DNA of 64,000 nucleotides, from NCBI GenBank assembly GCA_000961655.1, contig LADR01000079.1, positions 31,134-95,133 on the forward strand, given 5' to 3'. A program made the position numbers and the translations under genes. The notes beneath the pieces are model-generated. The model was not told where the DNA came from and ran no database searches. It was given only the letters and a program-made list of their open reading frames with translations. Positions 53,642 to 63,086 of the stretch are shown here, one piece after another; positions within the stretch are counted from its first letter, which is position 1, and each line of letters opens with the position of its first letter. The stretch is from Desulfatitalea sp. BRH_c12. GTDB taxonomy: Bacteria; Desulfobacterota; Desulfobacteria; Desulfobacterales; Desulfosarcinaceae.

Positions 53642-54814
53642 ATGATGAAAGCGGTATGCTGGATGGGCAAAAACGACGTCCGCGTCGAAGAGGTGCCAGA
53701 CCCGCAGATCATGGACCCCCGTGATGTGATCTTGAGGATTTCATCAACGGCCATTTGCGGCTCGGACCTGCACCTGGTCAATGGGTTCGTCCCCGCCATG
53801 GAAAGAGGCGATATTCTCGGTCACGAGTTCATGGGTGAAGTCGTGGAGACTGGTAGTGACGTGCGCGGCCTGCGCGTAGGCGATCGCGTCGTGGTCCCCT
53901 TCCCCATTGCCTGCGGCAGTTGCTTTTCCTGCCGCAAAGGGCTTTACTCCCTATGCGAAAATACGAACCCCAATGCGTGGATGGCGGAAAAAATGTGGGG
54001 CCACGCCACATCCGGTATGTTCGGCTACTCGCATCTGACGGGCGGCTATGCCGGCGGACAGGCCGAATATGCCCGAGTACCCTTCGCCGATGTAGGACCG
54101 ATCAAGGTTCCGGAAGAGTTGAGCGACGATCAGGTGCTGTTCCTGTCGGACATATTCCCGACAGGATTCATGGGCGCGGATATGTGCGACATCCAGCGCG
54201 GCGACACCATCGCCGTATGGGGCTGCGGCCCGGTGGGTCAGTTTGCCATGAAAAGCGCCCTGATGCTGGGTGCCGAACGGGTTATCGGCATAGATCGCTT
54301 CCCCGAGCGACTGCGCATGGCGCGCGAGCGGGTCGGCGCAATCACCATCGACTATGAGCAAACCGACGTGCAGGATGCCCTCAAGGAGATGACCGGCGGC
54401 CGAGGTCCGGATGCCTGCATCGATGCGGTGGGGATGGAAGCCCACTCCCCAGGCGCACTCTACGCCTATGATCGCCTCAAGCAAGCCGTAATGGCTGAAA
54501 CCGACCGGCCGATCGCCCTGCGTGAAGCGATCATGGCCTGTCGCAACGGCGGCACCGTCTCAGTGATCGGTGTCTACGGCGGCTTCATTGACAAATTCCC
54601 TTTCGGGTCGGTCATGAACCGCTCGCTGACCATCAAAGCCGGCCAATGTCACGTGCACCGCTACATGCAACCCCTGCTGGACCGCATCCGCAACCGCGAA
54701 ATCGATCCGGCATTCGTCATCACGCATCGCGGGCGTCTGGATGAAGCGCCGCAAGCCTATGATATGTTCATGAGCAAACAGGATGACTGCGTCAAAATCG
54801 TCCTGAATCCATAG
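53642..54814 (+). CDS. Zinc-dependent alcohol dehydrogenase, formaldehyde dehydrogenase-like
   Basis: A protein of 390 residues of the medium-chain dehydrogenase family. The catalytic zinc site is in [12 protein letters not shown] and GHEFMGEV. The structural zinc lobe has four Cys in [17 protein letters not shown]. The nucleotide-binding motif [12 protein letters not shown] is near residue 200. An insertion around [19 protein letters not shown] resembles glutathione-independent formaldehyde dehydrogenases. Reaction: NAD(P)-linked alcohol/aldehyde oxidation. GGAAGG precedes the start; a second ATG follows immediately and is equally possible. Confidence 0.9.
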   Translation: MMKAVCWMGKNDVRVEEVPDPQIMDPRDVILRISSTAICGSDLHLVNGFVPAMERGDILGHEFMGEVVETGSDVRGLRVGDRVVVPFPIACGSCFSCRKGLYSLCENTNPNAWMAEKMWGHATSGMFGYSHLTGGYAGGQAEYARVPFADVGPIKVPEELSDDQVLFLSDIFPTGFMGADMCDIQRGDTIAVWGCGPVGQFAMKSALMLGAERVIGIDRFPERLRMARERVGAITIDYEQTDVQDALKEMTGGRGPDACIDAVGMEAHSPGALYAYDRLKQAVMAETDRPIALREAIMACRNGGTVSVIGVYGGFIDKFPFGSVMNRSLTIKAGQCHVHRYMQPLLDRIRNREIDPAFVITHRGRLDEAPQAYDMFMSKQDDCVKIVLNP

Positions 54815-54870
54815 CGTGTCGCCCGCATCCAGGCGGTGCCCCAACATCCTCCCGATCCGGTTCAACCGGC

Positions 54871-57800
54871 CTAGTTGGTAAGCCGGGCGAAAATACGGGA
54901 GATCTTCTCGGGCAGGCGCGCAACGTCATCGACGACAACCCAGTTGCTGTGGCTGTACATGCGCGGCAGATAATCGGCGGCTTTCTCGTCGACCGTGATG
55001 CAGAAGGTTTTAACACCCTCCTTGCGGGCTTCCAGCAGAGCCTTGCGGGTGTCTTCGATGGCGTACTGACCGGCGTACTCTTTGTCGACCGGTTTGCCAT
55101 CGCTGATGAGAATGACCAACCTGAATTTTTCTTCGCGCGCTTTCATCAGTGCAACGGTATGTCGCACGGCGGTGCCATCCCTGTTTTCAAGCCCATAGTC
55201 TATCCCGGCAATCTTGCTGTGCACGCGCTGCTGATAGGGTTCGTCGAAATCCTTGATACGGTAAAAATCGATGTTGTCACGGGTATCCCCTGAAAATCCG
55301 TAAATCGCGAAGGCATCGCCGACTTCCTTCAATGCTTCGGATAAAATGATCAAAGCCTCCTTTTCGAAACGCAATGTATTGCCTTTGGTGCTTTTGCTCA
55401 TATCCACCAGGATGGCCACCGCGATATCGCGCGCGTGTTTGTGCGTGCGCTGATAGGCGTTGTCCGAAGGCACCGATCCGGCCTTGCGATCGATCATGTT
55501 TTCAACAGCCGCATCCAGATCGATGTCATCGCCGTCCGGCAGTCGGCTGAGCCGGGACCACGCTTCCGGCCGCATCCGTTGAAACTCACGCCGGACCTTC
55601 TTGAGCAGGCCGCCGTAATCGCCGAGCGTTTGCCTGTAAAAATCCAGGGATGCTTCAGGCGCCGCCAGCTCGCGGACGCGGCACCAGTTCCGGCGATAGT
55701 GGCCGCGCGGCCCATCCCACTCATCGTAGCGCGTGGTGCTCTTCTGCTGGACCAATCCCATTTTTTCTTCGACCTGGGCGGCCATGTCCTGCAACAGCAG
55801 GCCCACCTCGTCGGGACGCAGTGCAGCGATCTGCTTTTCAATCTCGTTGGGTGTGATTCCCTTACGCTTGAACAGGGTGCGCAGCAGGTTTTCGAGGCGC
55901 TCGCCCGAAAAAAATTTCATGCCATTGCTGCTGCCGGATTCACTGCGTTGCCCGGAAGACATTTGCGTCGGATTATCTTCGGTTTCGGCGTCTACCGGCA
56001 ACTCCGGGCGCTGGCCCTCGGCGCGGTGACGAGCGTGCGGTACCCGTTCCTGCCGCGGTGCGCGGCGCGCCGGAACCGGCTTACCATCGGTCGCCTGTCC
56101 TTGGGTTTCAACACCGCCGGACACGGCCTGCTGCAAATCCTCCTGCGAATGCAGACGCTGCATTATACTGCGCGAGGTTTTAGAAAAATTTCCAATAGCC
56201 TGGTGAATCTGCTGCTGATCGATGCGATCCCGTGTGGGGTCAAGCGGCCGGTAAAGACGATCGAATCGCTCGCTGATCTGAAAATAGATCTCTGTCGCGA
56301 TCGCTAAGGTATTATGGAACCCGGCCGAAGAAACCTGCAGGGTCGCCGCTCTGGCAAGCGCCTGCGCTTGGATGCGCGCCATGGGCGACGCATCGGATGA
56401 GATCGCTTGCGGCTCTTGCATCATCAAGGCCCGCGCTATGACCGCGACCGCTTGTTGCTTTGGGTTCCGGATGCCCTGCGGCGCGCGCTGTTTCGTCAGG
56501 TCATGCCGATTGACGCGCACAATCTGCTTGGCCAACGCCGGGTACTCGTTCATCAGACGCTGGTCGATCCGATACGCTTCAAAGGCGGCCGCCAAATCGC
56601 CGGCCAGTGCCGGTTCGGGAAACAAACGGTAGAAATCGGCCGCCTCGCCGTCGCGCACCTGATTTGCCGAACCATACGTATCGCGCACAAACTGGATGAG
56701 CGTTTGTGTATGCCGGACGTCAAGATCGAAACTGCCGTATTCCAAATGAGCTCCCAGGCGGGTGGCCATTACTTTGTAGTAGATGAAGTTCTGTTCTTTG
56801 GACTGAAACTCGTGCACCTTTGCGGGCAGTACCATTTTACTGGCCGTGATAGCCGTTTTACTGCCGGGTACGATTTCCAGGCGGTAGCCCAGCAGGGCCG
56901 TCAGGTAATTAGAGAGAACCAGTTTAACGTGTTCCAGCCGTACTCCCTGAGACATACTTTTGATGAAATCGGCAAAGGCGACACTCTCTCCAGCCGCGAA
57001 CCGGGCGGCCTCTTCCGGGTCGATGGGCGTCAGAAGCATTGCTTGCGCGGCAATTTTTTGCAACCCTTCAAGACCCACCGCAGCCAGGTGGGTGCTGCTG
57101 TGTGCCAGCAGGTTCAGCGCTGCCACAGCGTTATGCGCCGCCATATCGCTCACCAGTTGAAAAATGCGCTCGGGCAGAGGCGGCCCGCCCAACGCGATCC
57201 ACTCAGCAATCTTTGTGGGACAGGCCTGGATGAGACCGGCGGCTTGCTCGCCACACTGCGGCGCGATCCGGGTCCAAAAATCGGCGACCCCCAAAAAGGT
57301 GTGCAAATCGGCCGTTTCGAGCAGCACGACCGCCGCTTCGGTCAGCGCCATGGCCGCTGCGCTGCTGTGTTGGGCGATGTGCAGGCAGCGTCCGGAGATT
57401 TCTTCAAAAGCAGCATGGTCCGCGCGATCCACAATCACGGGGCTTTTGTCCAGCAAACTGATGGCCACGGCCCGATCGATGCTGGCGGCATTGGTGGTGA
57501 AACGGAAGATGTCGACCGCCAGCGAGCGGCCGCCCAACCGAACCAGTCGCTCCACAATGGCGGGGCTCTTTTCCAACAAGCTCAAAGCGCCATACACATC
57601 GTGGCGGGCGATCACGAGGCTGAAATCGGCCAGGGCCTTCAAGCCCGAATAACCAATGCCATCAAGAATGTCGGGGGCAGCCTTGACCAGGGCATTGGCC
57701 GCAGTCCAGCTGTCATGGGCCATATCCGCGGCCAAATCGCAAAAGTCCTCGAAGCCGGCCGTTCCGAGATGCGCGATCAATTCAGGACTTTTCTCCAGTG

Positions 57801-59112
57801 CCTGGTAGGCGATCATGGGATGACGCCGCCCCAGGCCGTCGGCCGCATGATACACGGTTTGCACCAGCTGCCGGTCGCATTGGGCCAGCAGGCCGTCCAT
57901 CACCGACAGGCTCTGTTCTGGGAACCGGATCGCCATGCCGCCTCCCGCGGCGGCCATGCTGCCGCAAAAAGCGGCGAACGCCCGCAAGCCATCCGGGCCG
58001 ACACGGTCGACGATACCCGCACTGTGGCGAATGAATCCGGCGGCGGTTTGCGGGCAGGCCTCCGCAATGGAAACGGCCATTCGGCTCACGTCGCCCAACC
58101 CAGTCGAGCCGATGCGATCGGTCAGGTCGCAAGCCACGCCCCACAAGTTGAACACGGCCGGCCAACTTACCCGGCCCAAAGTGCGACACTGGCCGATCAA
58201 GCCGCGCAGGCCGTCCAAACCGATCCGCGTGATGACCTCGGGGCTTTGCGCGCCTATCTGTTCAGCCAGTCGCGGGCTTTCCGCAACGGCTTGGGCTGCT
58301 AGCGCATAAAGATCGAACAGCACAGCGTGGGCATCTTCCGCCGGCAACCGTCCGATCAGCACCGGCGCCAGTTGCAGCAGATCCAGAGCTGTATCTGCAT
58401 GGTGGGCACCGATCTCCAGAACGACCTCGCCCAGGCGCGCCAGTTCATCGATTGAAAAGCACGCCGTCAATGCCCCTCCGAGCTCAAACATGCGGCCGGC
58501 GATCCGTGGATTGCGTTCGGCGAGGCGACCCAAAAGAGCGAACAGCGCCGGCAACTGTTTGTGGCGGATCGCAACCTCCAGCAAAGCCGGCCCTTTTTGA
58601 AGCAACCTGCGCACCGAGTGATTGGGGTCCGCGGCGATGCGCTGCAGCAAATCCCAGTACGCCACCACATGGCGGCGCTGCGCCACCCGCAGCAACGCCC
58701 GGCAGTCGTCGCTGCTGTCATCGGCAATCCGAACCGCATCCTGCCATCCGAACGCAATGGTGCGGTCAATCACCTCGGCAATCGATCGCACGCCTTGAGC
58801 ACCGACCAGCATCAACAGATCCGGACTGTTGCGCAGGAATTGGATGGCCGGCGCAGGATGGTGTTCGGCCATTTTGTCGGCCAGTGCGAAAATCTCCAGA
58901 GCCTTAGAGCGATCGGAGTGCACGAGCAGACGATCGAGCAGTTCGGCGCTCAACTGCATGAGGCCGATATACGCTGGCAGATGATCTCCGGAGAGCCGCA
59001 GGGCGGTCGTTGAAATGGAAGCCACGCTTTCCCAGCCCACCCGTTGAGCCACCGGTCCGGCCAAGGCCATGAAATGCTCATGAGCGTATGTATTCGATGA
59101 GAGATTCGCCAT
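54871..59112 (-). CDS. Giant NorD/CbbO-like von Willebrand A protein with helical repeats
   Basis: A protein of 1413 residues. About residues 20-730 are a chain of 35-38-residue helical repeats, with recurring SP-E/D-L/I and G-x-x-G-L elements (ALEKSPELIAHLG, LLEKSPAIVERLV, LLDKSPVIVDRAD). Residues about 735-990 are a helical core, then a Gln/Arg-rich linker (about 994-1060). The C-terminal vWA domain (about 1225-1413) has an intact MIDAS: DMSKST, DGTAV and ISDGKPVDKEYAG. The last part is NorD/CbbO-like. Known relatives work with a MoxR-type AAA+ ATPase to remodel a target enzyme. The ATPase gene lies 41 bp upstream on the same strand; the target is not evident. Confidence 0.88.
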   Translation of the reverse strand: MANLSSNTYAHEHFMALAGPVAQRVGWESVASISTTALRLSGDHLPAYIGLMQLSAELLDRLLVHSDRSKALEIFALADKMAEHHPAPAIQFLRNSPDLLMLVGAQGVRSIAEVIDRTIAFGWQDAVRIADDSSDDCRALLRVAQRRHVVAYWDLLQRIAADPNHSVRRLLQKGPALLEVAIRHKQLPALFALLGRLAERNPRIAGRMFELGGALTACFSIDELARLGEVVLEIGAHHADTALDLLQLAPVLIGRLPAEDAHAVLFDLYALAAQAVAESPRLAEQIGAQSPEVITRIGLDGLRGLIGQCRTLGRVSWPAVFNLWGVACDLTDRIGSTGLGDVSRMAVSIAEACPQTAAGFIRHSAGIVDRVGPDGLRAFAAFCGSMAAAGGGMAIRFPEQSLSVMDGLLAQCDRQLVQTVYHAADGLGRRHPMIAYQALEKSPELIAHLGTAGFEDFCDLAADMAHDSWTAANALVKAAPDILDGIGYSGLKALADFSLVIARHDVYGALSLLEKSPAIVERLVRLGGRSLAVDIFRFTTNAASIDRAVAISLLDKSPVIVDRADHAAFEEISGRCLHIAQHSSAAAMALTEAAVVLLETADLHTFLGVADFWTRIAPQCGEQAAGLIQACPTKIAEWIALGGPPLPERIFQLVSDMAAHNAVAALNLLAHSSTHLAAVGLEGLQKIAAQAMLLTPIDPEEAARFAAGESVAFADFIKSMSQGVRLEHVKLVLSNYLTALLGYRLEIVPGSKTAITASKMVLPAKVHEFQSKEQNFIYYKVMATRLGAHLEYGSFDLDVRHTQTLIQFVRDTYGSANQVRDGEAADFYRLFPEPALAGDLAAAFEAYRIDQRLMNEYPALAKQIVRVNRHDLTKQRAPQGIRNPKQQAVAVIARALMMQEPQAISSDASPMARIQAQALARAATLQVSSAGFHNTLAIATEIYFQISERFDRLYRPLDPTRDRIDQQQIHQAIGNFSKTSRSIMQRLHSQEDLQQAVSGGVETQGQATDGKPVPARRAPRQERVPHARHRAEGQRPELPVDAETEDNPTQMSSGQRSESGSSNGMKFFSGERLENLLRTLFKRKGITPNEIEKQIAALRPDEVGLLLQDMAAQVEEKMGLVQQKSTTRYDEWDGPRGHYRRNWCRVRELAAPEASLDFYRQTLGDYGGLLKKVRREFQRMRPEAWSRLSRLPDGDDIDLDAAVENMIDRKAGSVPSDNAYQRTHKHARDIAVAILVDMSKSTKGNTLRFEKEALIILSEALKEVGDAFAIYGFSGDTRDNIDFYRIKDFDEPYQQRVHSKIAGIDYGLENRDGTAVRHTVALMKAREEKFRLVILISDGKPVDKEYAGQYAIEDTRKALLEARKEGVKTFCITVDEKAADYLPRMYSHSNWVVVDDVARLPEKISRIFARLTN

Positions 59113-59153
59113 TGTGCTGTATTCCCGTGATTTCAGCCTATGCCAGCTGCAGC

Positions 59154-59987
59154 TCAGCTCAAATCAAAATAATTTTTCAACACCTCCAGGATACTCAGTT
59201 GCAGATCCTGGTCATAGGTCAATGGCGTCACCATAGTGGCCGAAAGGGCCGCACGCCGCGAAAGACCGCTTTTCAGCAGCGTCGCGGCATAGATCAGTTC
59301 GCGCGTGGATACGCCCTCTTCCAGTCCCTGGTCGACGAGATTTCTGATTTTGTTGCCCGCCTTGACCAATTTCTCGGCAACCGCATGGTCGACGCCGGCT
59401 TCCTGGTGGATGATCCGCGTCTCCAGGTCGGATTCAGGCCAGTTCAGCACGACCGACAGGAACCGCTGACGGGTGGAGGGTTTGAGTTCCTTGACGATGC
59501 TCTGGTAATGCGGATTGTAACTGACGACCAGCATGAAGGTCTCTTTTGCCCTGTAAATACGCCCCTGCTTTTCCAGCACCATGTATCGGCGGTGATCGGT
59601 CAGCGGATGAATGACGACCGAGACGTCTTTGCGTGCCTCCACCACCTCGTCCAGGTAGGCGATGCCGCCGTTTTTTACCGCCATCGACAAAGGGCCATCG
59701 ATCCATTGCACCGCGTCACCCTTGATGATGTATCGCCCGGTCAGGTCGCCCGCACCCAGATCGCTGTGACAGGCAACGGTGTACAACGGCCGCCCCAGTT
59801 TCCAGGCCATGTACTCAATCAACCGTGTTTTACCGCTGCCGGTGGGGCCCACCAGCATGACCGGCAGTTTGTTTTGATAGGCAACCTGAAACAGGTCGAT
59901 TTCTTCGCCCTGCGGAAGATAAAAAGGCTCATTTTCAACCCTGAAATTTTCGTCGTCCAGAATGTCGCTCTGCTGTAAGTCGGGCAT
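59154..59987 (-). CDS. MoxR-type AAA+ ATPase, CbbQ/NirQ/NorQ/GvpN family
   Basis: A protein of 277 residues. Walker A is GPTGSGKTRLIEY near residue 45, Walker B is GIAYLDEVVEARKD, and sensor 1 lies in LVVSYNPHYQ; GAGDLTGRYIIKG is a family hallmark. Family members act with a vWA partner to activate or insert cofactors into enzymes such as Rubisco or nitric oxide reductase. TAGGAG lies just before the ATG at 59987, so the longer frame to 60092 is rejected. It is the first gene of a two-gene operon with the giant vWA protein. Confidence 0.93.
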   Translation of the reverse strand: MPDLQQSDILDDENFRVENEPFYLPQGEEIDLFQVAYQNKLPVMLVGPTGSGKTRLIEYMAWKLGRPLYTVACHSDLGAGDLTGRYIIKGDAVQWIDGPLSMAVKNGGIAYLDEVVEARKDVSVVIHPLTDHRRYMVLEKQGRIYRAKETFMLVVSYNPHYQSIVKELKPSTRQRFLSVVLNWPESDLETRIIHQEAGVDHAVAEKLVKAGNKIRNLVDQGLEEGVSTRELIYAATLLKSGLSRRAALSATMVTPLTYDQDLQLSILEVLKNYFDLS

Positions 59988-60252
59988 ACGCACTCCTATC
60001 GTCCGGGGGTCGGTCGTCATGTCGGCAAACTGTTGTGAAATACTATGTGCATTGCCCCACGCTTGGCAAGCGCACGGCCCGGGGACATTCAAAAACCACC
60101 TTTCTGGTCGCAGGGTGATGTGTTATGAGTATCACCTGCTCGGGGTTGAAGAAACGCTGGAACCGACCGAGCGCGGAGGCGACGCCGCGTCCCGGTATTC
60201 TATCGAGCTGATCGCCGGGGTTTGAAAACATACAAGAGAGAGGTCCTTGAAC

Positions 60253-60603
60253 ATGGCTGTCATTACAAAATTCGTAGTCGTTAGAGATGGGGTAGAACTC
60301 GAGCAGGTTTTTACAGATAAAAAAGAGGCTGAGGCCTATGACAAAATGCTGGATGCGGCAGAGGAACTGGTAGCGTTGATCACCCAAGGAGATCTCAAAA
60401 TCACTGTCGATTCCAAAACTATCGACAAGATTGCAATTTATCTGGCTGAAAACGCCACAACCGTGACAAAAATCTTAAAGGCCGTAAAACCGATCAAGCC
60501 TGAATCGGATGACACACCCGATTCACAACAAAAAACCGCGCCGTCGGAAGTTAAGACCAAGGCCCCGGAACCTATGCCAAAATCCAAAAGCAAGGCGGTT
60601 TAG
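60253..60603 (+). CDS. yebG: YebG family protein
   Basis: A protein of 116 residues with the YebG pattern: AVITKFVVVRDGVELEQVF, then KKEAEAYDKMLDAAEELVAL, ending in a Pro/Lys-rich tail not seen in E. coli YebG. YebG is a small DNA-damage-inducible protein of uncertain role. A TTG at 60247 extends the frame by two codons, but the ATG at 60253 is preferred after AGAGAGG. A truncated paralogue follows directly downstream. Confidence 0.8.
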   Translation: MAVITKFVVVRDGVELEQVFTDKKEAEAYDKMLDAAEELVALITQGDLKITVDSKTIDKIAIYLAENATTVTKILKAVKPIKPESDDTPDSQQKTAPSEVKTKAPEPMPKSKSKAV

Positions 60604-60610
60604 CAACATC

Positions 60611-60787
60611 ATGGCGGTCTCGAAAAAGGAAGCGGACGCGTATGACAGGATTCTTGATGCAGCGGCAGAACTTGCCGAACTGATCGAGCACAGTGGCATC
60701 GTCATCGACGAATACGATCTTGAAGAACTGACCATTTATTTGGCTAACAATGCACTCAGAATGAAGGAAATCCTCAGCCGGCTATAA
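60611..60787 (+). CDS. Truncated YebG paralogue
   Basis: A frame of 58 residues that aligns with the second part of the preceding YebG (SKKEADAYDRILDAAAELAEL against DKKEAEAYDKMLDAAEELVAL) and then IYLANNALRMKEIL. The N-terminal beta strands of YebG (KFVVVRDG...) are missing. It begins 8 bp after the yebG stop and has only a weak ribosome binding site, so translation may be coupled. It could be a degraded duplicate or a specialised short form. Confidence 0.6.
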   Translation: MAVSKKEADAYDRILDAAAELAELIEHSGIVIDEYDLEELTIYLANNALRMKEILSRL

Positions 60788-60861
60788 GCGCTTCAGCCGT
60801 TTCATTTTGCGTGTTTCGGGGGCCAGAACGAACGCAACCCTTAAAAAAAAAGAGGAGATAA

Positions 60862-61383
60862 ATGAGTAAAACATCCGACAACTTGAAATCCGCATTTACA
60901 GGTGAATCCGAAGCCCGCAACAAGTACACGTTCTTTGCCGAAGCGGCCCGCAAGGAGGGCTATTTGTATATTGCCAGAATTTTCGAAGAAACGGCTGAAA
61001 ATGAACGCCAACACGCCAAAGACCATCTGTTGCTGCTTGGCGGTCTTGGGGACACGGTGGCCAACCTCGAGGAGGCTATCGGAGGTGAACATTACGAGGT
61101 CGAAAGCATGTATCCAAGATTCGCCAAAGAAGCCGAGGAAGAGGGTGAACCGAAAATCGCCAACGCCTTCAGACGCGTCGCTGAAATCGAGGCGCACCAC
61201 CGCGAACGCTACAAAAAACTGCTTGCCATGGTTGCGGCCGGCAAGGTTTATAAACGAGATACACCCATCAAATGGAAGTGCAGTATGTGCGGGTATATTG
61301 TTGAAGATACCGAACCGCCCCAGATATGTCCTTCATGCGAACACCCCCAGAAATTTTATGAACCCGCCAACATGGATGTGTAG
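60862..61383 (+). CDS. rbr: Rubrerythrin
   Basis: A protein of 173 residues. The di-iron domain has [50 protein letters not shown] and [12 protein letters not shown]. The C-terminal rubredoxin-like domain has C-x2-C pairs CSMCGYI and CPSCEHP. Family role: peroxide reduction in the cytoplasm of anaerobes. GAGGAGATAA precedes the ATG. It differs clearly from the shorter rubrerythrin at 44.5 kb, so the two are not recent duplicates. Confidence 0.95.
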   Translation: MSKTSDNLKSAFTGESEARNKYTFFAEAARKEGYLYIARIFEETAENERQHAKDHLLLLGGLGDTVANLEEAIGGEHYEVESMYPRFAKEAEEEGEPKIANAFRRVAEIEAHHRERYKKLLAMVAAGKVYKRDTPIKWKCSMCGYIVEDTEPPQICPSCEHPQKFYEPANMDV

Positions 61384-61423
61384 GCAAAATGACGCACGCC
61401 GGAAGCAGGGATAGCGATTCTCT

Positions 61424-62878
61424 TCAGCCTTTCTTCTTCGACGCCCCCGGTTGACTTTCGCCGCGAAGCACCCGGCGGGTGGCATTGCCCAGGAAGAGTT
61501 CGGCGGCTTCCTCCTGGGTTTCCGATAGTGTCGGATGTGGATGGAGGCTCAGAGCCATGTCTTCGGCCAAAGCGCCCATCTCAATCGCCAGAACAGCTTC
61601 CGCAATCAAGGCCTCGGCCTGGCGGCCAACGATTCCCGCCCCGATGATGCGTCCGCTTTGCGGCTCGACAATAATTTTAGTCAGACCATCAGAGCCCCCC
61701 ACGGTCGCAGCGCGGTCCGAGTAGCGCCAGGGAAAGCGCAGAACCCTAACCTCGCGATTTGCCCTGCGCGCGGCCTCTTCAGACATGCCACAACTGGCGA
61801 TTTGCGGATCGGTATACACCACGGCGGGTATGGCTTGCACATCGAAGGCGGAAGGGCGTCCAGCAAGCGTCTCGGCGGCCACTTTGCCCTCACGAGCCGC
61901 TTTGTGGGCCAGCATCACACCACCGGTCACATCACCCACCGCGAGAATTGCATCGTCAGTGGTGCACTGCTGACGATCGACTTTGATAAACCCTTTCGGA
62001 TCGATGTCGACCCGGGTGTGTTCGAGACCCAATCCCTGGGTGGACGGACGGTTGCCGATCGCCACCACGGCCCGATCGCAACGCAGCTCGCGCGTGCCGC
62101 TGCCCTCTATAACTGCCTTGCCCCCCCCCTGCGCCGATGTCTGCAAACCGGTCACGCGCGTCTGAAGATGCATGGATTCAAAATAACTTTCCAGACGCTG
62201 CTGCAGCGGCGCAACCAGATCGGCATCCAGCCCCGGTAGCAGGCGGTCGCTCATTTGGACCAAGTGCACGCGGCTACCTAAGGCCGCATAGATCGTACCC
62301 AACTCGAGACCGATATAACCGCCCCCGATGACAAGCAGATCGGCCGGAATTCCGGGCAGCTTCAACGCGTCCGCGGCGTTCATAATCCGGCCGCCGGGCA
62401 CGAACGGCACCTCTGGAAATGGTGTGGGCTGCGCGCCCACGGCAACGATGGCATGTTCAAATCGGATCCGGCGTATTTCAGCGTCGTGCAGGCGCACGGT
62501 GTGCGAATCTTCAAATTCGGCGCGCGCCCGCACGAGTTGAATATCGCGCCGGCGGCTCAAGCGGGTCAAATTTTCTGCCAGCGCGGAGATGACCCCGGCT
62601 TGCCGCCGGCGCACCGCGTCCAGGTCAATACGCGGACGGTCAAAGGCAACACCCATGTCTCCCAGGCGTTCGGCGTCACGAATTACCTGCGCCATGAAAA
62701 GCAAGGACTTGGCCGGTATACAGCCATCGTACAGGCAGCGCCCGCCAGGGCTAAGGGACGGGTCCACCATCATGACCTCCAACCCCAGATCGGCCGCACG
62801 AAACGCTGCAGCGTACCCTCCCGGTCCGCTGCCGATGACCAACACCTGGGATGCCTGTTCCAACTCGCCCATTACCAT
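61424..62878 (-). CDS. lpdA: Dihydrolipoyl dehydrogenase (E3)
   Basis: A flavoprotein of 484 residues with FAD motif VIGSGPGGYAAAFRAA at the start, the redox disulfide C-x4-C in GGRCLYDGCIPAKSL, the NAD motif LVIGGGYIGLELGTIY, and the C-terminal interface HPHPTLSET with the active-site His-Glu pair. It reoxidises dihydrolipoamide on E2 with NAD. GGAG precedes the ATG at 62878; the frame to 62932 is not used. It lies downstream of an E2 acyltransferase gene on the same strand, so it belongs to a 2-oxo acid dehydrogenase operon that extends past the window end. Confidence 0.95.
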   Translation of the reverse strand: MVMGELEQASQVLVIGSGPGGYAAAFRAADLGLEVMMVDPSLSPGGRCLYDGCIPAKSLLFMAQVIRDAERLGDMGVAFDRPRIDLDAVRRRQAGVISALAENLTRLSRRRDIQLVRARAEFEDSHTVRLHDAEIRRIRFEHAIVAVGAQPTPFPEVPFVPGGRIMNAADALKLPGIPADLLVIGGGYIGLELGTIYAALGSRVHLVQMSDRLLPGLDADLVAPLQQRLESYFESMHLQTRVTGLQTSAQGGGKAVIEGSGTRELRCDRAVVAIGNRPSTQGLGLEHTRVDIDPKGFIKVDRQQCTTDDAILAVGDVTGGVMLAHKAAREGKVAAETLAGRPSAFDVQAIPAVVYTDPQIASCGMSEEAARRANREVRVLRFPWRYSDRAATVGGSDGLTKIIVEPQSGRIIGAGIVGRQAEALIAEAVLAIEMGALAEDMALSLHPHPTLSETQEEAAELFLGNATRRVLRGESQPGASKKKG

Positions 62879-62971
62879 GGCAGATTCTCCACATACCTTT
62901 ACAGTGGCCTTGTTCGCCCCTTGTCGACGCACGCTACGCTGTGCGAATCGTTATCCGCGTAGCACGCACCG

Positions 62972-62992
62972 GGCGAGCACAAGGTTCACCCT
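62972..62992. repeat. GGGCGAAC/GTTCGCCC palindromic repeat, copy 4 (degenerate)
   Basis: GGGCGAGCACAAGGTTCACCC followed by TACGG lies in the gap between the lpdA and E2 genes. It keeps the ACAAGG loop region seen in copy 2. Confidence 0.5.
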
Positions 62993-63086
62993 ACGGATGA
63001 GACGGGGTTGCGTGCAATCCGCGGTATCCAAGTCCCACCCACGCGTAGACGCCGCTTTTCGAATGAATGCAATCGGCGCACCCGGT

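Noticed and set aside
56407..58302. 631-codon plus-strand frame opposite the vWA protein
   Set aside because: GC-rich antisense frame across the helical repeats; composition rich in His, Gln and Arg, no motifs, and the minus-strand protein has clear domains.
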